NCBI RefSeq assembly: GCF_900115015.1
Contig: NZ_FOUZ01000008.1
Location: 124,001-188,000 of the forward strand
DNA: 64,000 nt
Direction: 5' to 3'
DNA from: Algoriella xinjiangensis
GTDB taxonomy: Bacteria > Bacteroidota > Bacteroidia > Flavobacteriales > Weeksellaceae
Part shown: piece after piece, positions 8,859 to 18,028 of the stretch
Position numbering within the stretch: the first letter of the stretch is position 1
How the letters are laid out: each line of letters opens with the position of its first letter
Program-made: the position numbers and the translations under genes
The notes under the pieces: model-generated
Told to the model about the DNA's origin: nothing
Database searches by the model: none
The model's input: only the letters and a program-made list of their open reading frames with translations

Positions 8859-10382
8859 TTAATCTTTATATTTTAATAAATTTTCTTTTATTTCCTTAAG
8901 ATAAGGATAAATTACTTCGTCTTCTTTAAAAACAGGAACCATTTTACGAATCAAATCATAAAATCTTTTTCCTTTAGACGAAAGTTTATCTTGTATTACT
9001 AAAAATTCAATTGCTTGCGTTACTGCTAAACTTTGTACCGCCAAAACTTCAAACGTATTATCAATCACTTTGGCACAAATTGTTGCCGCATTAGTTCCCA
9101 TACTTACAATATCCTGATTATCGTTGTTGTTCGGAATACTATGCACATACATCGACGTAGAAAGTGTTTGATTTTCTGCCGTTGTAGACGTTGCCGTAAA
9201 TTGTGCCGCTTGCAAACCGAAGTTGAAACCAAGCGTACCCAAATTAACAAAAGCTGGCAAACGGTTGTTAATTTTTGGATTAACTAAATAATTTAATTGA
9301 CGCTCGCTTAGCATTGACAAACGCGTAACTGCTAATTTTAACTTATCCAACTCCAACGAAACATAATCGCCATGAAAATTACCACCATGGTGAACCGTTT
9401 GATTTTTAACATCAATAATTGGATTATCACTTGCCGAATTTAATTCGTTTTCTAACACTTCTTTTGCAGAATTCCATGTGTCATAAATTGGACCTAAAAT
9501 TTGAGGTACGCAACGCAACGAATAATATTCTTGCACTTTTTCCTCAAAAATCTTTTCCGTTCGTTCTTGATACATTTCATCTGCACGTTTTTTCACCAAT
9601 TTACTATCGCTCAAAAACACACTCATTTTTTCTGCAACATAACGTTGTCCGTAATGTTGTTTTGCTTCGTTTAATGGTTTTGAGTAATGATCGTCAAAAG
9701 ACTCTACAATCTCATTCATCATTGTGCTTAGCGTTAAAGAAATATTGATTAATTGATTAACTTTAATCAAATTAACAACGCCAATTCCCGTCATTACCGA
9801 AGTTCCGTTCATAATTGACAAACCTTCTCTGATATAAATATTGATTGGTTGAATGTTTTCTAATTCAAAAACTTCTTTTGTCGATTTGATTTCTCCTTTG
9901 TAAAAAACTTCTCCTTCTCCAATCAATGTCAAAGCCAAATGCGCTAACTGAACCAAATCTCCACTTGCGCCAACACTACCGTGTTGATAAATAACAGGCA
10001 AAATATTACGATTAACCAATTCTTGCATCAAAATTAAAACAGATGGATGAATTCCTGAAAAGCCTAAAGACAATGTATTTAATCGCGCAATAATTGCAGA
10101 TTTTGTTTGCTCTAATGTTAGCGGATCACCAATTCCAGTACAATGACTGCGAATTAAATTATACTGTAATTGTATTTTATTTTCGTCATCAATACGGTAT
10201 TGTGCCATTGGTCCAAAACCAGTATTTACACCATAAATTATTTTATTTTTAGAAAACTCTTCTAAAAAAAGATAACTTTCGTTTACACGATTTAAAGTTG
10301 AATCGTCTAAACTTATTTTTTTATCACAAAAAAGTATGTTTTCTATAACTTCTATTGTTAATTTTGTCGTATTATTTATCAC
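8859..10382 (-). CDS. Tyrosine ammonia-lyase (HAL/PAL family) of flexirubin synthesis
   Basis: The 507-residue protein belongs to the MIO-type aromatic ammonia-lyases. The Ala139-Ser140-Gly141 triad in GSVGASGDLVQLAH forms the MIO electrophile, the catalytic Tyr is in IYGVNTGFGPMAQYRI, and NNNDNQDIVSMGTN lies in the C-terminal part. The sequence around residues 74-84 (NLIRSHCTGIG) closely matches what I recall of the tyrosine ammonia-lyase of the Flavobacterium johnsoniae flexirubin cluster. It would convert L-tyrosine to 4-coumarate, the aromatic starter. It is the first gene of the minus-strand operon, and its start faces the divergent flavoprotein gene. Histidine ammonia-lyase is the main alternative but does not fit the neighbours. 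Confidence 0.87.
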   Translation of the reverse strand: MINNTTKLTIEVIENILFCDKKISLDDSTLNRVNESYLFLEEFSKNKIIYGVNTGFGPMAQYRIDDENKIQLQYNLIRSHCTGIGDPLTLEQTKSAIIARLNTLSLGFSGIHPSVLILMQELVNRNILPVIYQHGSVGASGDLVQLAHLALTLIGEGEVFYKGEIKSTKEVFELENIQPINIYIREGLSIMNGTSVMTGIGVVNLIKVNQLINISLTLSTMMNEIVESFDDHYSKPLNEAKQHYGQRYVAEKMSVFLSDSKLVKKRADEMYQERTEKIFEEKVQEYYSLRCVPQILGPIYDTWNSAKEVLENELNSASDNPIIDVKNQTVHHGGNFHGDYVSLELDKLKLAVTRLSMLSERQLNYLVNPKINNRLPAFVNLGTLGFNFGLQAAQFTATSTTAENQTLSTSMYVHSIPNNNDNQDIVSMGTNAATICAKVIDNTFEVLAVQSLAVTQAIEFLVIQDKLSSKGKRFYDLIRKMVPVFKEDEVIYPYLKEIKENLLKYKD

Positions 10383-10459
10383 GTGTAACTTTTAATTATT
10401 AGGTTTATTTGGCTCTTCAAATTTGCACAAAAATAATTATAAAAAGAATATAAAAAATT

Positions 10460-11716
10460 ATGATTGAAAATACTGATGTTTTAATCATTGGAGCTGGACC
10501 TTCGGGTTCCGTTGCAGCAGCTTATTTGAGACAACAAAACATCAATGTAATTGTGTTAGAAAAAACTCAATTTCCGAGAATTGTTGTTGGCGAAAGCTTG
10601 ATTCCTCGTTCGATGGATCATTTTGAAGAAGCTGGTTTATTGTCTTATTTGATAAATCAGAATTTCGAAAAAAAACCTGGAGCTCGCTTTATTAGGGGCG
10701 AACAGATTTGTGTTTTCGATTTTAGTCAAAAATTTGGAGAAGGACAAAATTGGACTTGGCAAGTTCCTCGTGCAGATTTTGATTTAACTTTAGCAAATGC
10801 AATCGTAGATAAAGGAGCCGATTTACGTTACAACGAAGAAGTAATTGATGTAAAGTTTGAAGGTAAAAAATCGACCACTACAGTTAAAAAACAAAATGGA
10901 GAAACCTATCAAATCAATGCTAAATTTTTGATTGATGCAAGTGGTTATGGTCGAGTTTTACCTCGATTATTGCAAATTGATAGTCCATCACAACTCAATC
11001 CTCATTCAGCAATTTTTACACATATTGATGATATTAGAAGACCAGAAGGCAGAGAAGGAACTCAAATTTCTTTTGATATTATTGAAACTGAAGTTTGGCT
11101 TTGGGTGATTCCTTTTTCGAACGGAAAAACAAGTGTTGGTATTGTTGGTCCAACAGATTATATCAATCAATTAACAACAAATCAAGATGCTGGAGAAGCG
11201 TTACAAAATGCAATTCAGAAGTCAGATTTTTATGTGAAACGTTTTGGTGATTTACCGTATGAATTTAATCCAATTTGGTTAAAAAATTATTCGGCTGCGG
11301 TTACAAAAATGTTTGGAGATGGTTATGTTTTAACTGGAAATAGTACCGAATTTTTAGATCCTGTTTTTTCTTCGGGCGTTTGTTTTGCGACAGAAAGTGG
11401 CTTGAAAGCGGCTAAATTAGCTGTAAAAGAATTGAATGGCGAAGATGTTGATTGGCAGATAGATTATGAGGATTATATGAAAGATGGTATCAATGTTTTT
11501 ACAACATATGTAAAGGAATGGTACACGGGAAATTTGCAAGAATTGTTTTTTCATCAACCCGAAAATCCTGATGTTAAGGAAAAAATTTGTGCTGTTTTGG
11601 CTGGTTATGTTTGGAACAAAGAAAATCCTTTCGTAAAAAAACATGATAGTGTTATCCGTAATATGGCGCATTTGATAAAAATGGTAAAAGAAATGGACGA
11701 TTCTTCTACAAAATAA
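10460..11716 (+). CDS. FAD-dependent monooxygenase of the tryptophan-halogenase type
   Basis: The 418-residue flavoprotein begins with the Rossmann motif GAGPSGSVAA (residues 11-20). Around residues 213-219 it has WLWVIPF, the WxWxIP signature of flavin-dependent halogenases, and GDGYVLTGNSTEFLDPVFSSG forms the second FAD motif. Related proteins of flexirubin clusters hydroxylate or chlorinate the aromatic ring. Which of the two it does cannot be told, because many family members with this motif are not halogenases. It is divergent from the ammonia-lyase gene, with 77 bases between the two starts. Confidence 0.78.
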   Translation: MIENTDVLIIGAGPSGSVAAAYLRQQNINVIVLEKTQFPRIVVGESLIPRSMDHFEEAGLLSYLINQNFEKKPGARFIRGEQICVFDFSQKFGEGQNWTWQVPRADFDLTLANAIVDKGADLRYNEEVIDVKFEGKKSTTTVKKQNGETYQINAKFLIDASGYGRVLPRLLQIDSPSQLNPHSAIFTHIDDIRRPEGREGTQISFDIIETEVWLWVIPFSNGKTSVGIVGPTDYINQLTTNQDAGEALQNAIQKSDFYVKRFGDLPYEFNPIWLKNYSAAVTKMFGDGYVLTGNSTEFLDPVFSSGVCFATESGLKAAKLAVKELNGEDVDWQIDYEDYMKDGINVFTTYVKEWYTGNLQELFFHQPENPDVKEKICAVLAGYVWNKENPFVKKHDSVIRNMAHLIKMVKEMDDSSTK

Positions 11717-11774
11717 TATCGTTATAATTCGGTTAGTTTGATTATTTTTGAATAAATCCAATAAGCTAAACTAC

Positions 11775-12647
11775 ATGAAATTTCAACCAATTGACACAGT
11801 TGAATCTATTTCGAAAGAAGATTTTATTAAAAATTATCTCAAAAAACGCAAGCCTTTATTAATGAAAGGTTATGCGAAAAATTGGAAAGATTTTGATAAA
11901 TGGAATCTTGATTATCTTAAAAGTAAAGCTGGCGAACAAGTTGTGCCTTTATATGACAGCAAACCCGCTGATGCAAACAAAAGTTCGGATACGCCTGCGA
12001 CGCACATGAAATTCAACGAATATGTTGATTTGATAAAAAAAGAGCCAAGCGATCTTCGTATTTTCTTTTTTATTATTAAAGATAAAATTCCAGAATTACT
12101 TAAAAATTTTACTTATCCAGATCTTGGCTTAAAATATTTTGAACGATTACCTACTCTTTTTTTTGGAGGTAGTAAAGCCAAAGTTTTGATGCATTACGAT
12201 GTTGATATTACTGATTTTATCCATTTTCAGTTTGAAGGAGATAAGCGAATTTTACTTTTTTCGCCCGAACAATCAAAAGCTTTATACAAAGTTCCGCTGT
12301 CTGTGCATACCATTTATGAAATTGATTATGATCATCCACAATACGATAAATATCCTGCTTTAGAATTTGCAGAAGGATATGATTTTGTGATGAATCATGG
12401 CGATGCTTTATTTATCCCCAGAGGTTATTGGCATTATAATCGTTATTTAGAAACTGGTTTTTCGATGTCGTTAAGAGCTTTTCCGAATGAGTTTTTACAA
12501 GTAATTAATACCGTTTATCATGTTTTTATTATGCGTTATACGGATAAATTAATGCGAAAAATATTTCAAGAAAAATGGATTAAATTCAAAGAAAAGTGGG
12601 CGATTAAAAAAAGTAATCGTTATTATAATATAAAAAATTCTAAGTAA
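11775..12647 (+). CDS. Cupin-like (JmjC-type) domain protein
   Basis: The preferred start is the ATG at 11775 (MKFQPIDTVESISKEDFIKN), because the codons before it (from 11748) do not look like protein. The product of about 290 residues has the JmjC/cupin_8 pattern: HYDVDITDFIHFQF for the first metal ligands and NHGDALFIPRGYWHYNRY for the last His. Such Fe(II)/2-oxoglutarate-type proteins are hydroxylases, but no substrate is evident. It follows the halogenase-type flavoprotein on the same strand with a short gap and ends at a bidirectional terminator, so it probably belongs to the pigment locus. Confidence 0.75.
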   Translation: MKFQPIDTVESISKEDFIKNYLKKRKPLLMKGYAKNWKDFDKWNLDYLKSKAGEQVVPLYDSKPADANKSSDTPATHMKFNEYVDLIKKEPSDLRIFFFIIKDKIPELLKNFTYPDLGLKYFERLPTLFFGGSKAKVLMHYDVDITDFIHFQFEGDKRILLFSPEQSKALYKVPLSVHTIYEIDYDHPQYDKYPALEFAEGYDFVMNHGDALFIPRGYWHYNRYLETGFSMSLRAFPNEFLQVINTVYHVFIMRYTDKLMRKIFQEKWIKFKEKWAIKKSNRYYNIKNSK

Positions 12648-12668
12648 GAAATTAACATTTTAAATCAC

Positions 12669-12706
12669 AAAAAAATCCGCTCGAATAAATTCGAACGGAT
12701 TTTTTA
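12669..12706. terminator. Bidirectional intrinsic terminator
   Basis: AAAATCCG-C-TCGAA and TTCGA-A-CGGATTTT form a stem around the loop TAAA, with A and T runs on both sides. It serves the cupin-like gene on the plus strand and rplS on the minus strand. Confidence 0.85.
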
Positions 12707-12727
12707 TTTCTTCTAAATAATTTCTTT

Positions 12728-13078
12728 TTAGTAAGATGCGTCTTTAATACGTGCTTTTTTACCACGTAACGCTCTGAAGTAGAAGATACGAGCTCTACGA
12801 ACTTTACCTTTCTTGTTCACTTCAACTTTTTGAAGAGCTGGCATGTTAACTGGGAAGATACGCTCTACACCAACATCACCAGACATTTTACGGATTGTAA
12901 AAGTCTCTGTAGTTCCTTGCCCTCTTCTTTGGATAACAACCCCTTTAAAGAACTGAACACGAGTTTTTCCACCCTCTGTAATTTCTTGATAAACTGTGAT
13001 AGTATCACCAGCAGCAAAAGCTGGGAACTCTTTCTTAGCTACGTATTTTTCTTGTACGTATTTTACTAAATTTTCCAT
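12728..13078 (-). CDS. rplS: 50S ribosomal protein L19
   Basis: The 116-residue protein has the L19 core, including FAAGDTITVYQEITEGGKTRVQFFKGVVIQRRGQG, IRKMSGDVGVERIFP and KVRRARIFYFRALRGKKARI. L19 sits at the interface of the 30S and 50S subunits. It stands alone here, without trmD, rpsP or rimM, which is usual in Bacteroidota. A textbook promoter of the phylum precedes it and a terminator follows. Confidence 0.97.
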   Translation of the reverse strand: MENLVKYVQEKYVAKKEFPAFAAGDTITVYQEITEGGKTRVQFFKGVVIQRRGQGTTETFTIRKMSGDVGVERIFPVNMPALQKVEVNKKGKVRRARIFYFRALRGKKARIKDASY

Positions 13079-13148
13079 TGTAATAATTTCAATTTATTTA
13101 TACTGAGCAACTTAAACGTCTTTCGTCAGAGGTTGAACAATGTGGGTG

Positions 13149-13178
13149 CAAAATTAATCATTTTTATTGATTATCCAA
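13149..13178 (-). promoter_or_regulatory. rplS promoter, Bacteroidota type
   Basis: On the minus strand TTG (13176-13178) is followed after exactly 19 bases by TAATTTTG (13149-13156). This matches the -33/-7 consensus TTG-N19-TAnnTTTG of the primary sigma factor of the phylum. The start of transcription would be about 65 bases before the rplS ATG. Confidence 0.8.
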
Positions 13179-13202
13179 ATGATAATCAGAATTATCTGTT
13201 AT

Positions 13203-14009
13203 TTATGAAGGATAATTTTTTACGGTTTCTGTTTCGTACTTTTTAGTTGACAAAGCATTGATTATAGTTTTTAAAGCTTCTAAACGCGCCGTTTTCTTAT
13301 CATCAGTCACAATTTCTATCCAAGGCGAATTTTCTGTTCCCGTTTTCTCATACATTGCAGTAATATAATCGGTGTATTTATCCCAAAGTTCTTGTGCTTT
13401 TTGGTCTAACGAACCTAATTTCCAATGTTTCAATTCATCGTCTTTTCGTTCTTGTAAACGCTCGGCTTGTTCTTTTTTAGAAATTGATAAAAAGATTTTA
13501 ATCAAAATAATTCCATCATCTTGCAATAATTTTTCAACATCAACTACTTGATTCAAAAATTTATCATATTGTTCTTTCGTACAAAAATCAAAAACGGGCT
13601 CTACAACAGCGCGATTGTACCAACTACGGTCAAAAAAAACAATTTCACCTGCATTTGGTAATTCCTCAAAATAACGCTGAAAATACCATTGTCCTTGTTG
13701 CAACTCATTTGGTTTTGGCAACGAAACAACGCGGTATTTTTTAGGATTTAGATATTCTGTAACACGAGAAATAGTTCCTCCTTTTCCTGCAGCATCACGT
13801 CCTTCAAAAATAATAAGCACACGTTTATTTTGATCAATTATGTTAGATTGTAACGCAAGTAATTGTTCTTGTAATTGTTGCAATTCCTTTTCGTAGGCTA
13901 ATTGTTCTTTAAACTTTTTTTCTTTTATGATATCATGTTCAACCAAAAAATCAATTATTTCTTGTTTATTATTGATTGCTTCTAAATCTTTTAAATCAAA
14001 TTCGGCCAT
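13203..14009 (-). CDS. Polyphosphate kinase 2 family protein (third of three)
   Basis: The 268-residue single-domain PPK2 has Walker A in IFEGRDAAGKGGTI, the conserved FFDRSWYNRAVVEPVFDFC block with the catalytic Asp-Arg, and the lid segment ERLQERKDDELKHWKLG. PPK2 enzymes transfer phosphate between polyphosphate and ADP, GDP or NMPs. The length fits a one-domain class I or III enzyme, and the nucleotide preference cannot be read from the sequence. It is the last of three tandem paralogues, with 12 bases separating it from the previous one. Confidence 0.9.
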   Translation of the reverse strand: MAEFDLKDLEAINNKQEIIDFLVEHDIIKEKKFKEQLAYEKELQQLQEQLLALQSNIIDQNKRVLIIFEGRDAAGKGGTISRVTEYLNPKKYRVVSLPKPNELQQGQWYFQRYFEELPNAGEIVFFDRSWYNRAVVEPVFDFCTKEQYDKFLNQVVDVEKLLQDDGIILIKIFLSISKKEQAERLQERKDDELKHWKLGSLDQKAQELWDKYTDYITAMYEKTGTENSPWIEIVTDDKKTARLEALKTIINALSTKKYETETVKNYPS

Positions 14010-14021
14010 ATTGCTAGATTT

Positions 14022-14840
14022 TTATGCTTCGTCTTCTAAGTTTTGATGTTTCAAAATACGTTTATTTTTTACACCGTACGGAATTTTATTCAAAATATAT
14101 TCTATCGCTTCTACTCTTGCTTTATACTTTTTATTGGCATCAATCACTTTCCAAGGAGAAAGTTGCGTATCAGTTTTCTCAAACATTACATCTTTGTAAC
14201 CTGAATAAATATCCCACAAATCTTGCGCCTTTTGATCGACACTACTGTATTTCCAACGTTTAATTGGTGAAGTTCTAATATCCTCAAAACGTTTGGATTG
14301 TTGTTCCTTTGTAATCGAAAAATAAATTTTGATGAGATAAATTCCAGAATTAATCCACATTCTCTCCACATCATTCACTTCGTCCATAAAAGTATTGTAT
14401 TCTTTTTCTGTACAAAATCCATTCACAGGTTCTAAAACAGCACGGTTGTACCAACTACGGTCAAAAAAAACAATTTCGCCTTCTCGTGGTAATTTTCGTA
14501 CATAACGCTGAAAATACCATTGTCCACGTTCAACCACATTGGCTTTAGGTAAAGCAACAATACGGTGTTCACGAGGATTTAGATGCTCTACAATTCTACG
14601 AATTGCACCTCCTTTTCCTGCAGCATCACGTCCTTCAAAAACAATTACAACTTTCTGATTTGTTTCGGAAACCCATGTTTGTAGTTTTATTAATTCTTCT
14701 TGTAACTCTTCGATTCTTTTCTCATATTTCACTGTTCGTAAAGCTTTTACAAAATTTAAGTGATTATGATCTGATTGTAAAAGACTCATCAATCCTTTTT
14801 TGGTTTCAATTAATTTTAAATCTTTCGGTTTTAAATCCAT
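14022..14840 (-). CDS. Polyphosphate kinase 2 family protein (second of three)
   Basis: The 272-residue PPK2 has IFEGRDAAGKGGAIRRIVEHLNP (Walker A region), VFFDRSWYNRAVLEPVNGFC and the lid KRFEDIRTSPIKRWKYSSVDQKAQ. The core is clearly homologous to both neighbours, but the N- and C-terminal parts differ, so the three copies are old duplicates rather than recent ones. It is the middle gene of the operon, with gaps of 11-12 bases on each side. Confidence 0.9.
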   Translation of the reverse strand: MDLKPKDLKLIETKKGLMSLLQSDHNHLNFVKALRTVKYEKRIEELQEELIKLQTWVSETNQKVVIVFEGRDAAGKGGAIRRIVEHLNPREHRIVALPKANVVERGQWYFQRYVRKLPREGEIVFFDRSWYNRAVLEPVNGFCTEKEYNTFMDEVNDVERMWINSGIYLIKIYFSITKEQQSKRFEDIRTSPIKRWKYSSVDQKAQDLWDIYSGYKDVMFEKTDTQLSPWKVIDANKKYKARVEAIEYILNKIPYGVKNKRILKHQNLEDEA

Positions 14841-14851
14841 TTCATTTTCTA

Positions 14852-15703
14852 TTAAAGATTAATTTCTTTTACCATGCGATAATAACGCTGAATAATATTA
14901 GGATCTACCATTAAATCTGCATCCGACTCAAATTTTCCATCATAATTAAACAACGATAAAACATGACGAATTGTCTCTAAACGCGCAGCATTTTTATTGT
15001 TTGCATTCACAATAATCCACGGTGCAAAAGAGTTGTGTGTACGCGTAAACATTTGATTGATATGATACGAAAACTCATCCCAAAGTTCTTGTCCTTTTGC
15101 ATCTACAGGACTGTATTTCCATTGTTTTAAGGGATTATTTAAACGCGAATCAAATCGACTTTGTTGTTCTTCTTTTGTCACAGAAAACCAAAGTTTAATA
15201 ATATGCGTTCCAGATTCGTACAACATGTGTTCAAATTCGGAAACCTGAACCATAAATTGCTCATATTGTTGCTCTGTACAAAATCCCATAACTGGCTCTA
15301 CAACTGCGCGATTGTACCAACTACGGTCAAAAAAAACAAGTTCGCCTGCATTTGGTAATTCTTTGATATATCGGTTAAAATACCATTGATTTTGCTCAAC
15401 TTCAGTCGGTTTATTTAGTGCTACAACCCGCATTGATCGTGGATTAAGATGTTCTCTGAAACGACGAATTGTACCTCCTTTTCCCGAAGCATCGCGTCCT
15501 TCAAAAATAATTGCGACTTGCTTTTTTTCGGTCAAAATCCAATTTTGTAAATTCACCAATTGCGATTGTAATTTCAGCAATTCGGTTTCATATTCATATT
15601 TCATTAAAACTTTTTTATATAAAGGATTTTCATCTTGATTTTCGAGCAAAAAATCATATAATTCATCCGTTTTTGTAAAGTCTGTAATATTAAGTTTTTT
15701 CAT
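14852..15703 (-). CDS. Polyphosphate kinase 2 family protein (first of three)
   Basis: The 283-residue PPK2 has IFEGRDASGKGGTIRRFREHLNP, in which Ser replaces the second Ala of the Walker A, then VFFDRSWYNRAVVEPVMGFC and the lid SRFDSRLNNPLKQWKYSPVDAKGQ. It is the promoter-proximal gene of the trio. The C-terminal tail (residues 255-283, ending NIIQRYYRMVKEINL) is longer than in the other two. No exopolyphosphatase or PPK1 gene is adjacent. Confidence 0.9.
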   Translation of the reverse strand: MKKLNITDFTKTDELYDFLLENQDENPLYKKVLMKYEYETELLKLQSQLVNLQNWILTEKKQVAIIFEGRDASGKGGTIRRFREHLNPRSMRVVALNKPTEVEQNQWYFNRYIKELPNAGELVFFDRSWYNRAVVEPVMGFCTEQQYEQFMVQVSEFEHMLYESGTHIIKLWFSVTKEEQQSRFDSRLNNPLKQWKYSPVDAKGQELWDEFSYHINQMFTRTHNSFAPWIIVNANNKNAARLETIRHVLSLFNYDGKFESDADLMVDPNIIQRYYRMVKEINL

Positions 15704-15858
15704 TATAATAGATCTATTGTAAATCTTTTTTCAAGATAAGAAATTTGAGAAAAATATATCTAAATAAAATGATAAAAAATAGTTTCCGAAATCATAAAAT
15801 ATATCATATTAAGAAGCAATAAGTTTGCTTAATTTTGTACAGATTTAATTAACTCAGT

Positions 15859-16224
15859 TTGCGAATTTTATTTTTTATCACCATTATTCTTTCTATTGCA
15901 TTTCGTCCGCTAATGCCAATGGTTGATTATGCGATAAATTATACCAAAATAACAACTGAATTATGCGAAAACAGAGAAAAACCAGAATTGTTATGCAACG
16001 GTTTTTGTTACCTGAAACAAGAAGTTAATAAAACTGAGAAAAATACTTCTCAAGATCATTTTATTAAAAATACAGTAAAAGTTTTGGATGCGATTGTTCC
16101 TCAAAAACAACATATTTCGCCTAAAAATTATTTAGCAACGCAAACAAATTCTATTTTTGATTTGTATCAAGATATTACTTCTACACAACAAACTAAGCAA
16201 GTTTTTCATCCACCGATTGTTTAA
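15859..16224 (+). CDS. Small Cys-containing membrane-anchored protein, probable TTG start
   Basis: The frame opens with TTG at 15859, read as MRILFFITIILSIAFRPLMP, which gives a hydrophobic N-terminal signal or anchor. The only nearby ATG codons lie inside or after that segment and would delete it, so TTG is preferred. The 121-residue product contains three spaced cysteines (ELCENREKPELLCNGFCYLKQE), a pattern suited to binding copper or forming a disulfide outside the membrane. It precedes the YHS lipoprotein and SCO genes on the same strand, which supports a role in metal handling. A TAATTTTG -7-like element lies at 15830-15837. No family name is recognised. Confidence 0.6.
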   Translation: MRILFFITIILSIAFRPLMPMVDYAINYTKITTELCENREKPELLCNGFCYLKQEVNKTEKNTSQDHFIKNTVKVLDAIVPQKQHISPKNYLATQTNSIFDLYQDITSTQQTKQVFHPPIV

Positions 16225-16339
16225 AAATTTATTCAAAAAAACTGAATTAAATTTCTAAAAAAATAATTTAAAATGTGTTGTAATTTTCTTAATTTGAAAA
16301 GAATATTATGCACAAAAATTAATCAATAATCCATTTAAA

Positions 16340-16636
16340 ATGAAAAATTTAAAAAATATAATCGTTCTATCAATTTTAGCAGTTTCGCTATTTTCTTGCG
16401 CAAAAGAGCAACCAAAACAAGAAGATTTTGAAGTAAAACATGTTTCGCATGAAGAAATGAAAGCTGCAACAAAATTGGACGTAGCTGTTGTGAATGATGT
16501 TGACCCGATTTGTGGAATGAAAACTGCAGATCATTTAAGTGATACAGCAACTTACAAAGGAAAAACATACGGTTTTTGCTCGACAATGTGTAAAGATGAA
16601 TTTTTAAAAAATCCTGAAAAACATATCCATGAATAA
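16340..16636 (+). CDS. YHS-domain lipoprotein
   Basis: The 98-residue protein has a lipoprotein signal with lipobox SLFSC (Cys20). Its C-terminal YHS domain carries DPICGM, the central tyrosine-containing [14 protein letters not shown] and KNPEKHI. The cysteines in CGM and FCSTMC are those that bind metals in YHS proteins, usually copper or other soft metals. It overlaps the SCO gene by 8 bases, so the two are translated together. Confidence 0.85.
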   Translation: MKNLKNIIVLSILAVSLFSCAKEQPKQEDFEVKHVSHEEMKAATKLDVAVVNDVDPICGMKTADHLSDTATYKGKTYGFCSTMCKDEFLKNPEKHIHE

Positions 16637-17285
16637 ACAATTGATTGCTGTTATTGTTATTATTTTGGCTGTTATTGGAACCGTTTTTTGGTTAAAAAAC
16701 AAACCAAAAGATGATTTATATACTGTAATGAAAGTTCCTGAATTTGAAATGATTGATCAACATAATCAAACCATTACAAATCGTGATATGTTAGGAAAAG
16801 TATATGTGGTGGAGTTTTTTTTTACAAGTTGTCCGACAATTTGTCCTGTAATGAATCAAAATTTACGTTGGATTGAAGATCAAATTAATGATCAAAATCT
16901 TGGTTTTATTTCGGTTACAATTGATCCAAAACGTGATACGCCTGCAAGATTATTGGAACATGCGCAACAAATTGGTGTAAAATCGCCGAATTGGCATTTC
17001 TTAACTTCTGATCGCGAATCGATTGAAAAATTGAGTGAACAGTTTAATATTTATGTTGGTAAAGATGAATCTACAGCCGAAGGTTTAAACCACAGCGGAA
17101 AATTGGCTTTGATTGATAAACAAGGAAATATACGTAGCAGATACGATAAAATGGGCGTTCCTATGTTATTTTATTCTGGTTTAAATTATAAAGATGCGGA
17201 AGGAAAAGAACCCTCGTTGGGTGGAAAATTTCATCCTGAAATCGAATTATTAAAAGAAGATATTCAAAAGCTTTTAGCTGAATAA
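16629..17285 (+). CDS. SCO1/SenC family copper chaperone
   Basis: The 218-residue protein has an N-terminal membrane anchor (residues 5-22) and a thioredoxin-like SCO domain. The copper ligands are all present: Cys68 and Cys72 in [11 protein letters not shown] and His155 in [15 protein letters not shown] proteins deliver copper to the CuA site of cytochrome oxidase or act as envelope thiol reductases. No oxidase gene is adjacent, so the target must be encoded elsewhere. It is the last gene before a strong terminator. Confidence 0.9.
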   Translation: MNKQLIAVIVIILAVIGTVFWLKNKPKDDLYTVMKVPEFEMIDQHNQTITNRDMLGKVYVVEFFFTSCPTICPVMNQNLRWIEDQINDQNLGFISVTIDPKRDTPARLLEHAQQIGVKSPNWHFLTSDRESIEKLSEQFNIYVGKDESTAEGLNHSGKLALIDKQGNIRSRYDKMGVPMLFYSGLNYKDAEGKEPSLGGKFHPEIELLKEDIQKLLAE

Positions 17286-17286
17286 C

Positions 17287-17321
17287 AAAAAAAATCCAAC
17301 TTAATTAGTTGGATTTTTTTA
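17287..17321. terminator. Intrinsic terminator after the SCO gene
   Basis: AAATCCAACT, the loop TAAT and AGTTGGATTT form a perfect stem between an A run and a run of seven T. It terminates the SCO transcript on the plus strand and could also stop the response-regulator transcript on the minus strand. Confidence 0.85.
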
Positions 17322-17347
17322 TTTCTATTTTTACGAATCAATTTATT

Positions 17348-18013
17348 TTAAATTGACCCTAAATCTTTAAAAAACGAAATTAATTGATGATTATTAATTA
17401 CTTGTAAAGACTCTTTTAAGGTTGTTAATCGTTTTTCTACACTACTTAAACTTGCAGGTTTTATATCACTTTCTTTTAAACGTGCTGGAATATCTTTTAA
17501 CAATACTCCGTTAGCAAGTAAAGAAACAAGTGTAACATCATAAGACGTAAATTCAAATGTATTTTTGTCTTTTATTGTTCTTTTCAAGTTTAATCCAATG
17601 TATTTTTGGTCTTCATAAACGGTTTCTATCGCTATTTTTAATTCTCTCGAATCTTCGCGACCTTTGGCTACAAATCCGTTAATTTTATATTCTTTAAAAA
17701 GATTATCAACCATATCTGGCTTTTTTTCTACCGAAAAGACAATGACTTTTAAATCTGGCTGAATTTCTCTTACGGCTGCAATTAAATCTTTTCCACCTTT
17801 TAGATTTTGTTCGCGATGATCTTCTTCAAATGATAAATCTGAAATCAACAAATCATACGGAACTTCGTCTTGTAATGCTGCTTTCACCTTTAAATAAGCA
17901 TCATCACAATAATAGGCATAACTTGGATCGTTAACATTCAAATCATTTAAAACTTTCTGAATTGATATATTAAAACTCTCAAAATCTTCTGCTATTAATA
18001 CTTTTTTAAACAT
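17348..18013 (-). CDS. Response regulator, receiver plus LuxR/NarL-like C-terminal domain
   Basis: The 221-residue protein has a receiver domain with the acidic pair in LIAEDFE, the phosphoacceptor Asp59 in LLISDLSF, and the Lys in GFVAKGRED. The C-terminal region (FTSYDVTLVSLLANGVLLKDI to SSVEKRLTTLKESLQV) has the layout of a LuxR/NarL-type helix-turn-helix, though it is divergent. It starts 15 bases after the stop of the histidine-kinase gene and must be its partner. Targets are unknown, but the palindrome upstream of the gene at 20308 is a candidate site. Confidence 0.82.
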   Translation of the reverse strand: MFKKVLIAEDFESFNISIQKVLNDLNVNDPSYAYYCDDAYLKVKAALQDEVPYDLLISDLSFEEDHREQNLKGGKDLIAAVREIQPDLKVIVFSVEKKPDMVDNLFKEYKINGFVAKGREDSRELKIAIETVYEDQKYIGLNLKRTIKDKNTFEFTSYDVTLVSLLANGVLLKDIPARLKESDIKPASLSSVEKRLTTLKESLQVINNHQLISFFKDLGSI

Positions 18014-18028
18014 AAATTATAATTCAAA

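Noticed and set aside
8859-10382. Histidine ammonia-lyase (hutH) assignment.
   Set aside because: No hut genes are adjacent, and the gene heads a pigment operon that needs a coumarate starter, so tyrosine ammonia-lyase is preferred.
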